From Oscheius dolichura (Eukaryota; Nematoda; Chromadorea; Rhabditida; Rhabditidae), in NCBI GenBank assembly GCA_932521035.1, contig OW051497.1:3472001-3536000 (forward strand): a stretch of 64,000 bases of DNA, in the 5' to 3' direction. Each line of letters opens with the position of its first letter. Position 1 is the stretch's first letter. A program made the position numbers and the translations under genes. Positions 31,944 to 42,904 of the stretch are shown in pieces. The notes beneath the pieces were generated by a model. The model had not been told where the DNA came from, ran no database searches, and saw nothing but the letters and a program-made list of their open reading frames with translations.

Positions 31944-34705
31944 GGAATACGAGAGATACGAAATTCTGGAAACCACGATTGTCTGAAGATTTAATAAAAG
32001 AGGAAGGAAGAAAGGGAGGATCCGATGTTTACGGATATGAATCTGGAAGAGGCTTAATCGGATTACTGTACAGCCATCTGAGCTCATTGAAGAGAGACAA
32101 AGGAGGGATCTACTCTAGGTGTAGCAGGGGTTTATTGCCGTGTAACCCCTAAAAGGGTAGGGAATAACTTATTCCTAATAGAAAGAACGATAAGTGCTTA
32201 TGGAAATAAATCTAGATTTGGACTGGAGACAATAAGAGGGACGGAAGCTTATATTCCCGCATGGCTGGCCAGGACACGGATTCTTCTTTTAGATTCAAGG
32301 CCAAGCAGGCTATTCGGCATGATTATTTAATGTGCTAATTGTCTGCAATCACAGCGAGGGAAGAAGCGCGTCCTCCACGTCAGGGTCAACTCCTCCTGGA
32401 TAAGGAAGAAGAGGCTTTCGGCTGAGAGGGAATAATAAATCTCTTGGGAAAGTAGGTGTAAAAGAACCACTGACAAAAGGGGCTCGAGATTTGTCCATTA
32501 GTGTTCATTAGTCAATTAGACCAGGGGCTGAATGGGACGAGTAGTAGTAGAATATCAAGAACCGGAGAGGGCCGTTCGGCCGATCCATTATCAAGGGGGA
32601 TAAGTAAATGTGGCTCATTTAAAGGCTTAATTACCATGTGTGAATGAACTGGAGACAATTGGAGACCTCGGGGTTACGCGGGACACACGGCTGAGGGATC
32701 ATATACGACGTGATAAAGCTTTATAGCAACCCTACGGAATTATATGTGATTGTGAAGCCGGCAGGGAAGGGATCATTGACACATAGCAACACTTGGCTGG
32801 TTTGGCCTTTCTGCCACTTGAGACCTTAATGAAGGTGTCGAAAACCCTCAGCGTTCGCTCTCATTCTTTTAAATTATGTCGAACACCGGGGCAAATATAG
32901 AAGGAAAACAATAGAGGGCAGAGGTCAAAAAGGCTAATGCCCTTCTCTGAAAGAGTGCAGTGATTGTCTTCAAGGACAGTTGCTAATATTTAATTCGTTT
33001 GGTAAGACGGGGTGGGAGTACACCCCCTCCGGTCAAAAGGGATCAGTTGACCACCGAGTATACCTAGAGACGAATATTTCCCGTTGTTTTGGTTTGAAGC
33101 CGTGCTGATCAGCCCCTAATCCAATCGTCTAAAATAATTTCTGCTTCCAGTTCACAGCCTCTCTTTTGAGCTGTGAGTGCTCTTTGCTCACGGTCACCCG
33201 CACCCATCACAAAAGCCAATTACAATTTTACGTTCACCGCAGAGGAAAGATAAGTTTCTGAGGACATAGACGGAAGTTAGAAGTTTGGAGGCTCTATGCA
33301 TCCTTGCCGGCTAACAGAGAAAAGAAAACCGGCCTTCATAAACAAAGGAGATGTCTAACATTTTGTATTCACTGAGTCAACCGCCTATTATTGTAACAGA
33401 AGATCAAAACATTGTCTCAAATTTCAAATAACTTCTTTCCTGTAATTAGAGACGCAAATTGCCGTGGTAATAAGGAAAAACTCCTTGCTCACACGTTATA
33501 CAACGTGGAACTGATTGCTCCGGTGGGAGTCTCATGGTGTGTGAGCCGGAGAGTAATGGAAGCACGTAATATATCTTTAGGTATCGTCTCATGGCAACGA
33601 ATTTAATGGCCATGGGATGTCCGGGGTACTTTGATATATGAGACGTATCTTGTTTAGTGAAAACAAGCACCGGGTATTTACATCTTCTACGAATTGTTGA
33701 ATACTGTAATAAGGGGATACACATTTAGGGCAGGGAAGCATCCTGTGCTTTGCTCGAAGCCCTTTTTTTCTCCAAAGGAGTAGAAATATTTCTTCAAATG
33801 TGAACGTCAGGATCTGGAGATAGTTTAAAGGAACCGAGAACTGTTTACGGACTACGCCCTGAGGATCTGAGAAGGTAGCATAAATACATCTCGTTGTAGC
33901 ATCTCTACAGTCGCTTCAGAATCCCAGCTCATGGGCTCTCCATCTATTTTTAAAGCACCGGCTTGATGAGCCATGAAACATTCCCTTCAAGATCCCAAAA
34001 CAGGTGACAATACACCTACTGCGCTATAAACAATATCTGAATCACCTCTGCTAACCAGGAAGCCACAAATAGCCGGAGTGCAACTGCTGCTGATCCTTGA
34101 CCCCTACAGGATCAGGAAGTTCTCTCTCCCCTTCGCCCTTTGCATCGTTTTCTGTATGTTCAGCTTCAATCTCGATGCCATTATAATACTTTTTGGCAGC
34201 TTCACACAGTTATTGAACAACACAATTTCACCTCCGGCTTATCACGGGGGGAATTTATCCAAATCAACGAAAAGTTTTAATAGGTTTCGATAAGATGGCC
34301 CTAAAATGGCTGCTTCTAATTCTTCCCATGTTCCTCTTTGCCTTTCCATTAATTTCTACGAATTTTGTGCCTTGGTGTAGGAAAAGACAAGAGAATTTCC
34401 GGAATTCTTTTGGAGGATGAACTGCAAAGCCGATTTTCTTTGACTGATAACGCAAAAAGTTGCGTGTTCCTGTATCATCGTGTCCTTTTTCTTTCAACTA
34501 ATAAGTTCCTCTAATCAGATAAAAGTCACTTTCATTCTCCTGTAACATTGACCGCAAGAGGTCGTCCATCTCTTTAATGGTCCACTAAAACTCCTTATTT
34601 AAACAATGTCTGCCCTCATCTCTGACGTCTGTCTTCCCACGCCTCAAGCCCCTATTTAGAACCAGGGACTGTATCAACTTCGACTTCACTCGGCACTTGG
34701 GCAGA
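31944..34705. other. 2.8-kb intergenic region with no supported gene
   Basis: Only short scattered open frames occur. The right-hand 300 bases are the probable promoter of the CUB gene and contain two GATA-type sites and a CTATTTAGA box near 34651. No repeat family or RNA gene is recognised. Confidence 0.5.
34443..34450 (+). promoter_or_regulatory. GATA-factor site ACTGATAA upstream of the CUB gene
   Basis: ACTGATAA matches the intestinal GATA (ELT-2 type) consensus known from nematodes. It lies about 255 bases before the ATG. A second GATA core, AGATAA, sits at 34517-34522. Together they suggest, but do not prove, gut expression of the secreted CUB protein. Confidence 0.4.
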
Positions 34706-36037
34706 ATGCTGTTGGCACTGCTTCTGGCCTCCTTGGCCACGGCTTCTGCTCTCTCTAACCAGACCTTTGCTGCCGACTCGGGTGTCTTCTATTCCTACAA
34801 CTACCCCAACAACTACGACAACAACTGGCACTACTTTGTAACGGTTACTGTAAGTTTAATTTCATCATATTTCGTGTTGAACCCATTCCGTCTGTCACAG
34901 ACTCTCCCTCCCTTATCGGAGGGATAATTTACGCGGTTATTCTTTGCTCAGCTGATTAAGACAGTCATAATCTTTCTGTCTGTCACATCTTTATGTACTT
35001 GTTTTAGGTTTTCCTTTATGATAAAAACCTGTGACTGACTAACTTCTTCCCTGGCACAAAACAGATTAACCCCCGATACACATCTTTTTATAGTGGCGAG
35101 GGGCTGAGCAACCCCGTGGCCTTTTTATTTGCACAATCCCTTTGTTTATAGAATTTTTGATAAGGTTCCCTAGAGAAATAATCTTGATCTTCGTTGACGC
35201 AGATGACTTTTTCCAGGTTGATCCGGGGTATTATGTTTACATTACCATGTTGGATTTCATTACGGAGCCGTGTTGTGACAAACTGTATATCTGGGACGGA
35301 ACGGACATGACAAAGTCTATTGCAAAGTACGTCCAATTATTAGAATAAGATCATGAGAATTTTAGCTTGTCTGGAACTCAAACTGGCAGTTACTTCTTCT
35401 CCAGTACGAATCAAGTAGTCTTCGAGTTCTATTCCGATCCGCTCGAGACCTATCGCGGCTATGCCATCAAATGGGAACAGACTAAAGGTAGCTCTAGCTC
35501 GTTATTGACTTAATTCGTCGTTTAAGACAACACAAAAATCGACTTGACTAACACCTGCCCCCCGGATATTGAAACAGCCAACGCCGGCTTCATCACCTCT
35601 CCCAATTGGCCTGCCAACTATCCCAACAACATCGACTGTTCATACAAGATCACCAGCACCAAGAGCAGGTATTGTACTTCTTCTTCTCCTTTTGGGTATC
35701 CGCGGTATGGTCTTGCATCCTCCTGAGTTGCTGCGATTGTTCGGTAGCAATCGTGTATATTCCAGTTACAGACTCCAGTTGAAGTTCGTCGCCTTCCAAA
35801 CAGAGGCTTGTTGTGATAAGATGGTCATCTATGACGGAGACAGTCCTCAGGCTCCTCTCCTAGCAACGTAAGCAATTTAATCCCTACCAGAAAAACAAAA
35901 ATGTTTTTAGATTGTCTGGAAGGTCTCTGGCCAATACTACCTTCTACTCCTCCGGGACGGACCTGTACATTGATTTCAGCAGCGACTTCACTAACAACGA
36001 TGTTGGTTTCAGTGCCTACTACGTGTCGATCACCTAG
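34706..36037 (+). CDS. Secreted protein with two CUB domains
   Basis: The exons are 34706-34849, 35217-35326, 35366-35487, 35527-35668, 35766-35867 and 35911-36037, giving 248 residues. The protein starts with a signal peptide (MLLALLLASLATASA). Two CUB domains follow, each with the pattern G-x(6-8)-YPxNY and a nematode-style CCDK-[LM]-x-I-x-DG motif: EPCCDKLYIWDG in the first and EACCDKMVIYDG in the second. Each ends in an F-x-S-D strand (FEFYSDPLETYRGY; DFSSDFTNNDVGF). No other domain is present, so it is likely a small secreted or luminal binding protein. CUB proteins of this kind are often gut-expressed and pathogen-responsive in nematodes. An upstream TTG in frame would add three residues, but the ATG before the signal peptide is preferred. 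A GATA site lies upstream. The exact ligand is unknown. Confidence 0.9.
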
Positions 36038-36950
36038 TTGAGGAACAGATAAAATTGTTTGCAAAGACCAAAAATGTACAAAATGTGTTGTATTTATTGT
36101 ACAAAAAATATCATCTTGATATTGTTCGTTTTTGGGTGGATCAGAGCTTGTTAAAGGAACTGTCAGGGACTGGGAGTTTCGTTCACGAAGTTGCCTGATT
36201 CCGGTCACGGGTCCCGAAACGATAGCGCGCCCGCCTTGCTATTATGCGGGGGATGTAGCTCATTCGATGTGATTTTTGACGCTGATCCCGATGGTGCTTT
36301 CCATTTTTCATAAAAAAAGCTAAATTTGACCTGTACATATGGATCTATATACCTCAACTACAGTAATCCGCCCAGTCCCTGAAAGTTCCTTTAAAGAAAC
36401 CATAGTGCCACGAATTGCGTCTAGGTGGGTACCAGAATAAGACAAAGAGTTCTTACCTTGCAAATCTCTTCTGGGAATCGTTCAAGTCAAGATACTTTCC
36501 ACTTTCGAAGTCTATCTGGCTCCAAGCAACCTGTTCTCTTTTAATTTTCCTTAAACAGTACCACTGAATAGACTGATTGAGTGCGTAGAACCACTTACAG
36601 TAACAAACACACAGAAGATAGCAGTAATGAAGAAGGTAGTAATCTGTGGGAATCTGTTAACAAACTTCGACAATAGCCTTATCATAGGATCGAATCTAGC
36701 AATAATTTTGAAATACAAGTCAGTAAGGCTAGCTGAAATAGAGATGGGCATGGTAGATGAAGCTACTGGCAGCTGTCGGAGAAATAATTGCCAACAATTT
36801 GTCAGTTGCCTCCTAATGAGAGGTTCCTTACCGTAGTCCGTAGCGTCGTAAGGGCGGATGATTATTCCAATCTTAGGAAATGTACGACATAGGAAGGAAA
36901 CGTGGAATAAAATGAATGCTATCGTTTATTAGGAACAAACATCTTCGAAT
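36038..36950. other. Intergenic region between convergent CUB and MIG-18-like genes
   Basis: This is shared 3' flank of the two genes. It contains a TTTATT (AATAAA on the minus strand) at 36925-36930 for the right-hand gene. Short open frames near 36551-36836 on both strands have no splice support. Nothing else is seen. Confidence 0.55.
36925..36930 (-). other. Polyadenylation signal AATAAA for the MIG-18-like gene
   Basis: Read on the minus strand this is AATAAA, about 21 bases after the TAA stop, at the usual distance for a short nematode 3' UTR. Confidence 0.65.
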
Positions 36951-37890
36951 TTAGGTAGCAGGGGTGTTCAACTTGCTGTAGAATCTGAAGGTGCTGTTAG
37001 TTCCCTCGCAGCTAAAATTAGTCTTGCTCATCAAGTTTAAAGAAACTAACAAGTAGTCCATGTTTCCCTTGGTAGACTTTCCGTTGATGGGAACGTGGGT
37101 CTCGAGCTCGGGACCCTTGCAGCCGATGACGATAGGCATGTTATCCTTGCATTCCTTAACGAAGTGCTCACTCTCAATCCAGGTTTCCCCTATAAATTCC
37201 ATCTAGCACAAAATTGGAACTGGATTACCCTTCCTGCGAATGATTCCCTGAGAATCGCGGCAGGATCCGTCCTGCTTCATGACGGCTCCCATAGTGACGG
37301 TTCCGTTAGCATGCTTCTTGCACGCGATATCGAATCCTCCAATCTGAACAATTCAATTCTTTGAGATAACGGTGATATGCCTACCGTCTTGCTGTCTCCA
37401 TCAGGGATAAGGGATCCGTCGCTGGCAATACATCCGATGAACTGGGTTCTTCCTCCCTCCTCGCAGCGGAAACGGAATGACTTGTCGCTCCATTCAGATC
37501 CGTGAGCGTGTCCTCCCATGCAGTCAGCGGTCTTGCCAACGACCTGCTTCAAGGAGAAATGTCCTTCGGGAGAGACCTTGCATTCCCATTCGAACTGGCC
37601 AGCAGCTTTGGTCTGATTAATAGGGATCTGAGAATTTAGACATAATTGAAAAAGGTTCCAAGCTACCTCCATTCCATCAGGACTAATACAAGCGGTGACC
37701 ACAACTCTCCACGCGCCTTGATTCTCGATCTTACACTTCATTCTGAAGGCGTTCTTCTCCGTCTGAATACATCTTTTCTATGTTAACTAAAGAGGATCCC
37801 TACCCATTCCTCTCCATCCGCGTACTTCTTTCCGCCATGTTCACAGGCGAGGGCCACTGCCACCAGGACCGCTACCATGAGGAGCCGCAT
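36951..37890 (-). CDS. Secreted cysteine-rich protein of the MIG-18-like (fibronectin type I-like) kind
   Basis: The exons in coding order are 37890-37804, 37762-37667, 37627-37385, 37343-37229 and 37189-36951. They total 780 nt, or 259 residues, with four introns of 39-41 nt. An N-terminal signal peptide (MRLLMVAVLVAVALA) is followed by repeats of the form C-x(5-8)-Y/H-x(2-3)-GxxW-x(6-9)-F-x-C: CEHGGKKYADGEEW, CMGGHAHGSEWSDKSFRFRC and KGETWIESEHF. In between lie short Gly-rich C...G strands such as IACKKHANGTVTMGAV. This layout matches the nematode family named after MIG-18, secreted matrix proteins that affect gonadal cell migration. The last intron uses TTTATAG|GG at 37190; the nearer TAG at 37203 would break the frame. 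CTTTCAG lies three bases before the ATG. Secretion and repeats are clear, the family name is probable, and the function is inferred. Confidence 0.75.
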
Positions 37891-38403
37891 GATCTGAAAG
37901 TAAGGAATTCTCTGGTCAACCGGTGTAAAGGACAGAAAGATGGGCCCCCGTAGGCGGTGAGAGAGCATGCAGAGGTGCAAAGGGGCTGTGAGCATGTTTG
38001 TTGTGAGAAGATTGATCAGACGACAGGCGCCCCCTGTTATTCCATAGCCATTTTTCTTCCAGTTTCTCCGGAAAACAGATAGAGCAAAGCAACGCATAGC
38101 TGTAGAGCAGGTTAAACTTGGTCGTGGTTGTATTCCTGCTCAACAGTTCTCGCAAAAATCGAAAGATATTAGTGCTTTGCATCAAATCTCCGCAATGGTG
38201 GGGCGACACCCATTGGCAGACAAACAAGTAAATGACATTGAAAAGCGTTTAAAGCCCGTTCCTTGCACTCTTTCTAGACAGGAAGTAGAGAAAAAAAACT
38301 GTCTGGTTGTCTCGACGAAGTCATGATACAAAATAGAATAGTTTATTTCAGTAATTTGTTATTGGTTTTTTTGTAAACTGGAAGGAATTGTGCAGAGAGT
38401 TCC
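37891..38403. other. Intergenic: MIG-18-like promoter and 3' flank of cyclase A
   Basis: The left part is the probable promoter of the MIG-18-like gene. The right part holds an AATAAA on the minus strand at 38342-38347 for the cyclase. The 103-codon minus-strand frame at 37916-38227 has no splice or domain support. Confidence 0.5.
38342..38347 (-). other. Polyadenylation signal AATAAA for cyclase A
   Basis: AATAAA on the minus strand, about 57 bases after the TAA at 38404-38406. Confidence 0.6.
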
Positions 38404-41400
38404 TTAATTGTCAGCTGGCGTCCTGAAGGCTATATCGTCATCCGTCAATAACCAATGAGTCATTACTGCTCCTTTACCCTGAAAACACATTTACAATGGC
38501 GTGATTGGTGAGTGTTAAACCTTGACAATCACTTCTCCGCGAGGCTCCGTTCTATAACCGCCCACCATGTTCACCAGAAAATCACGGCATTCCGTAGAGA
38601 TGTGTATTCTTCCGGGTTTACCATTCGATTCCATTCGGCTGGCCGTGTTCACGGAGTCACCAAAAAGGCAATAGCGGGGCATGGTTATACCGACAACTCC
38701 CGTAACAACAGGACCAGTATGAAGACCAATTCGAATATTTATCTGCTGGTTGGGTAGATGGGGAATTCTAAATGTCTTTATAGCCCGAAGTAGAGACATC
38801 GACATTTCAGCTATTTCCTAAACAACGGGTTCTCTGAGCTCAAAAAAATAATATCCCACCTTTCCGTGTAGGTTACCATTCCTGTGTGGTAAACCAGAGA
38901 CGCATAGATAACCGTCTCCTATCGTTTCTACCTGTAAAAGCCCTGCTATTTGATTCATTGTAAAAAAATTACCTTGTAAACGTCGTGGTTGTCAATAATT
39001 GCATCAAACGTTGTGTACAAGTCATTTAGGAGGGTGACAACTTGTAAAGGAGTACATTTACTGGCCAATGTTGTGAAGGAAACCACATCGGAAAAGAATA
39101 TCGTAACACAATCAAACGTTTCTGGTTCAACAGCTTGACCAAGTTTCAATTTCTCAGCAACAGCTCTAAATAGGTTTCAAAGAAAATAAGAGAGACTTAC
39201 TGTGGGAGCATTCGATAAAGTAGGATATCACTTTTCTTCTTCTCCTCGACGAGTTCCTTCATACGAGACTGGACTTCTTCCTCCAAATTAGATGCGTATT
39301 GTTCCAATACTTTGAAGACGTGATCCATAAGGTTGGCCGACCTGAGAAATTTGATAGTTGATACAGCAAATGCGCAAAGCTCTAGGCGAATCAGGGAAGC
39401 GATCAGAAAGCGCGTTTCCCCACAGAAGTCCGCGTCTCAATGGTAAAACTCGCTTCTGGGGAATATGCCCCGCTTCTTGATATCAGCTCTCCCAAATTGG
39501 AAATAATATCTGTTCACTTTAGAAAACTATCATACCTGTTCTGGTTCATTCCCTTGATAAGTTGTCTAATTTGCTCAACAACTGGTCTGTGGTTGGGATT
39601 TTCAGACCAGCAATCCCTGACAAGCAACAACAAGGATGAATTTCCTTCATTGTCGTCAATCTCCAATGATGGTCGAAATTCTTGCCTGCCAATCTTTTTC
39701 AGTCGATAGACAACCTCTGCAACATTTTGGCATAGAATCGAACGGCTAAATTCATACCATCAGCATCCATTTCAGAATTTTCCAAATCCCACGCAGTTTT
39801 CTTTGTCAATATCTCAGAACAAACAACAGCAAAACTAAAAATGTCACCCGGTTTTGTTGGCAGTAATTCTGGCTCTCGAAGATGCTCAGGAGCTGTCCAC
39901 AATAGATCTGTAGAGTCAAAAATTTCAAGGAGCTGTTAATTCAGGCTGACCTTCCGACTTCCGTTTGTCATAGGTTTTCAGAAAGTAGAGACCATACATG
40001 GTGATTTTCACCTTCCACCGTTCATCCACGACACAAGCACTAGAGCTGAGCCAGCCATGTGCTCCAAAGTTTGAGGTATGCAAGTAGTACAGGCCCTAGT
40101 AGTCGAGTGAGCTGTGGTGGGCCTATGTGATACCTCAATGACGTCCCTAATTAAAGAGTATTTGAAGAACCAGTCCATGTTGATGGCTCCTTTTGTTATG
40201 ACATCCTAAGCGGGTCCTTTCTCATTGTAGGGCAACTTACCTTTAGTGAGCCTCGAGGACAATACTTCCAGATTGACATGACTGTCGGTCCGTCAAAGCA
40301 AATCCCAATGAATCGGCAGAGATTATCGTGATTGAGATTATGCATCTAAATGGTGTGTTAGACGAGCAAAAACACACTGTCTTACAATTCTCAACATTGC
40401 GGCATCACTCAGGTTAATAATTAGACCATTAGAGGATCTTTCGTGTTTTCTCCCAACGACGGCCTCCTTGTCCAAGTTGAAAAAGGCATGTGTTGCCGTT
40501 TCCTTTTTAGAATTGATAGTTAACTTTGTGCTTGTTGTGTTGGTACTGGCCAAGGACCTCGAACTCTTTGAGCCGTCCTTCACAGAACTTTCGGGCTTCT
40601 CTAGAGTGCTAAATAGGATAGTCCACTCCCTGTTTTGCCGCTCTATTTCCATCCGTCTCATTCTAGAAGAAACACCCTCGCGAGATTATCAGCTGACCTA
40701 CCGTAGGATGTAGTAAATGGCTGCCGAGATTAGGATTAGTATAAAGCCAATGGCACACGAACAAGCTATAACAACAGCCAGATACTGCTCGATAAAGGGC
40801 CTAGGACAGGCAGAGCTGAATAAAAGGCGAAGTATTGAACAGTTTGAGATAGTGCTACCCATCATATCCGCATAAAGGGGTGTTCAATGGCGTCTTCGAC
40901 CACAATGTCGAATCTGGAGCCAGCTGTTGGATTATGCTTTCTTTTCCAGGATCCATGGTCTCCACGTAGCGGTACACGACGACGGGATAGTTGTCACTTC
41001 CAATTGCCCACAGGTTGAAGACAGGATCTCTTGTAGCATTCTGGTTTATGATAACCCGTCCAGTAAAACCTGCCCGCTGTGTATCAATATAGTATAGGTT
41101 ACCTTGAAATTCTCCCGGAGCAAGTCGAGCCAGGTCGAATGCTGTCGGGTCAGTTACTCCAGACGCTACAGATTTGTTCCACGCTAACGCGAAAAGATAC
41201 ATCGCGTCACCCAATTCACCAACATTTGAGCGTAACTGAAGAAGAATTACTTTTCAGCGAGTAGTTTACCGGATTGATGTCGGTACAATCATTGCAATTG
41301 AAAGGGGAGCGTTTCATAGCTTCTATCACATCCGCTTGGTATTGGGCAACATTTGTCAATGCTTGATTGTCTATCTTAAATTACTACTAGCAAAACTTGC

Positions 41401-42607
41401 AAGATAATATACCACTAATGCAATTTTCGCAGTTTGAAAGGCGTCGTTATCTCTTCCATCGGAAGGTGTATCGTTATCCACCCATAAGTTCGCTGAAAAG
41501 TCAAACTCGAAGCCAAAGTAAATGAATTACTTGTATCTCCAGCGAAACCAGATCTCCTAGACTCAACGTAGATATAAACATATTCCTCGGAAATCATGCC
41601 TTCATCATAGGCAGCCAGGAGGAAGTTTCGACGGGAGTCGTCGTCTTCAAGACAGATCAGGGTGACTAAATGGATGACTGTTTCAAGAGCTCGTGCTTAC
41701 TTCTTGAAACTTGCTTGATATCCTTCAACACTGCTCGTAGACTGTCAACGTCAGCATTCGCCAACCCCTTTCGGAAGACAAAACTGGCATTCGTATATTC
41801 CGTATCCTGCATCAGTTGCTGAAAACGTGGCCATAAGCGACTGTTTACTAGTTTGACATACGTCCAGTTCGTTGATAACCAAAGAGCACCTCGGTAGAAG
41901 ACTGGTTGTTCTTAAGTAATAAACTAAAGAGATGGTAGTCCATTGAAACTGGTCCAAAATTCGAAGAAGTGTTCTAGCTTCGCTATAAAACGTTCTTTAG
42001 ACTTTCATATTTGTTATAGCTACTAAATAGAGCTGCTTGACGTTGCCATGACTGTAGGATTAACATCGTTATCCATCAGGTCAGAGGTGTATTGAGGGCC
42101 CCATAGAATTATCGGGACATCTAAAGCTTTCCCAACGCCAGCAGCCACCACGGCAGCTGGAAAACTTGTATGAACTTATTGTGTGGAAGGGCATACTTGC
42201 TGAACAAGGCGGTCCTAACACAATGTCGATGTAGGATGCCATTTCAATCATTGTTCCGGCAGAAACATATTCAATACATTCCGTAAGCGCAAAAGTGAGA
42301 CTACCTAGTGTTAAGGCTTGCATAAAATTCAGATTTACTTGATAGTTTCAAATTGAGGAAGCAACTGGTCGCTGACGATTTTATCCCATGCTACCAACAC
42401 AGCTCCTCCAGTTTGTCTATATCCGATCGTCTGTGAATAGCCTTATACGGTAGCCATTGGGAAACCTACGTCTATCAAGTCGGTATCATTATAGGCCGCG
42501 AACACAGCTACATTTAAAGGCTAAAAGGGTCTATTAGTGTTACTGTAGTCACTTACTCTACAGCGTACGTTAATATTTACAAATAGAAATAGTATTAATA
42601 TACGCAT
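38404..42607 (-). CDS. gcy: Receptor-type guanylyl cyclase A
   Basis: Makes cGMP from GTP at the plasma membrane; nematode members sense salts, gases, odours or temperature. The exons are 42607-42557, 42520-42470, 42430-42339, 42300-42197, 42156-42024, 41982-41862, 41818-41701, 41665-41531, 41492-41413, 41374-41270, 41235-41103, 41069-40859, 40815-40702, 40662-40386, 40345-40241, 40205-40134, 40095-39951, 39907-39758, 39716-39536, 39341-39201, 39165-38973, 38931-38860, 38817-38521 and 38478-38404, giving 1051 residues. The order is signal peptide, ANF-receptor-type ligand domain (to about 445), one TM helix (451-480), a kinase-like domain (485-790) without HRD or DFG catalytic motifs ([19 protein letters not shown]), a coiled-coil linker and the cyclase (about 850-1027). 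The cyclase has [27 protein letters not shown] and [16 protein letters not shown], whose Glu and Cys predict GTP rather than ATP use. It is a tandem paralogue of the next gene. Confidence 0.95.
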
Positions 42608-42866
42608 GAGAGGAAGTAGTAGTAATCAACTGCCTCCGCGGAGCACGCAGCAAACTGAAATCCTGTGAAACCCCGTAAAATTGAAAGATAATGATCCCGT
42701 TTGGATTTTCGTCTTTACGAAAATTTTTAATCCCGGATATGATTTCGATGATCTCTGGTTAAGAGACCACTCATAAATATCCGCTGCTATTCCGCTTCCC
42801 TACACTCAACATTTGTACTTCTATCGCTTTGCCGATCTCCCGTTATTTAAAAGAAGACTGCATATG

Positions 42867-42872
42867 TTTATT
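42867..42872 (-). other. Polyadenylation signal AATAAA for cyclase B
   Basis: AATAAA on the minus strand, about 33 bases after the TAA at 42905-42907. It lies within the 297-bp gap between the two cyclase genes, which must also carry the cyclase A promoter. Confidence 0.65.
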
Positions 42873-42904
42873 CACGATAAAAATGAAGATGACGAAAGCG
42901 TGTT

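Noticed and set aside
37203-37228. A 26-nt intron in the MIG-18-like gene
   Set aside because: Using the TAG at 37203 breaks the reading frame; the next acceptor TTTATAG at 37190 gives a 39-nt intron and the expected KGETW motif.
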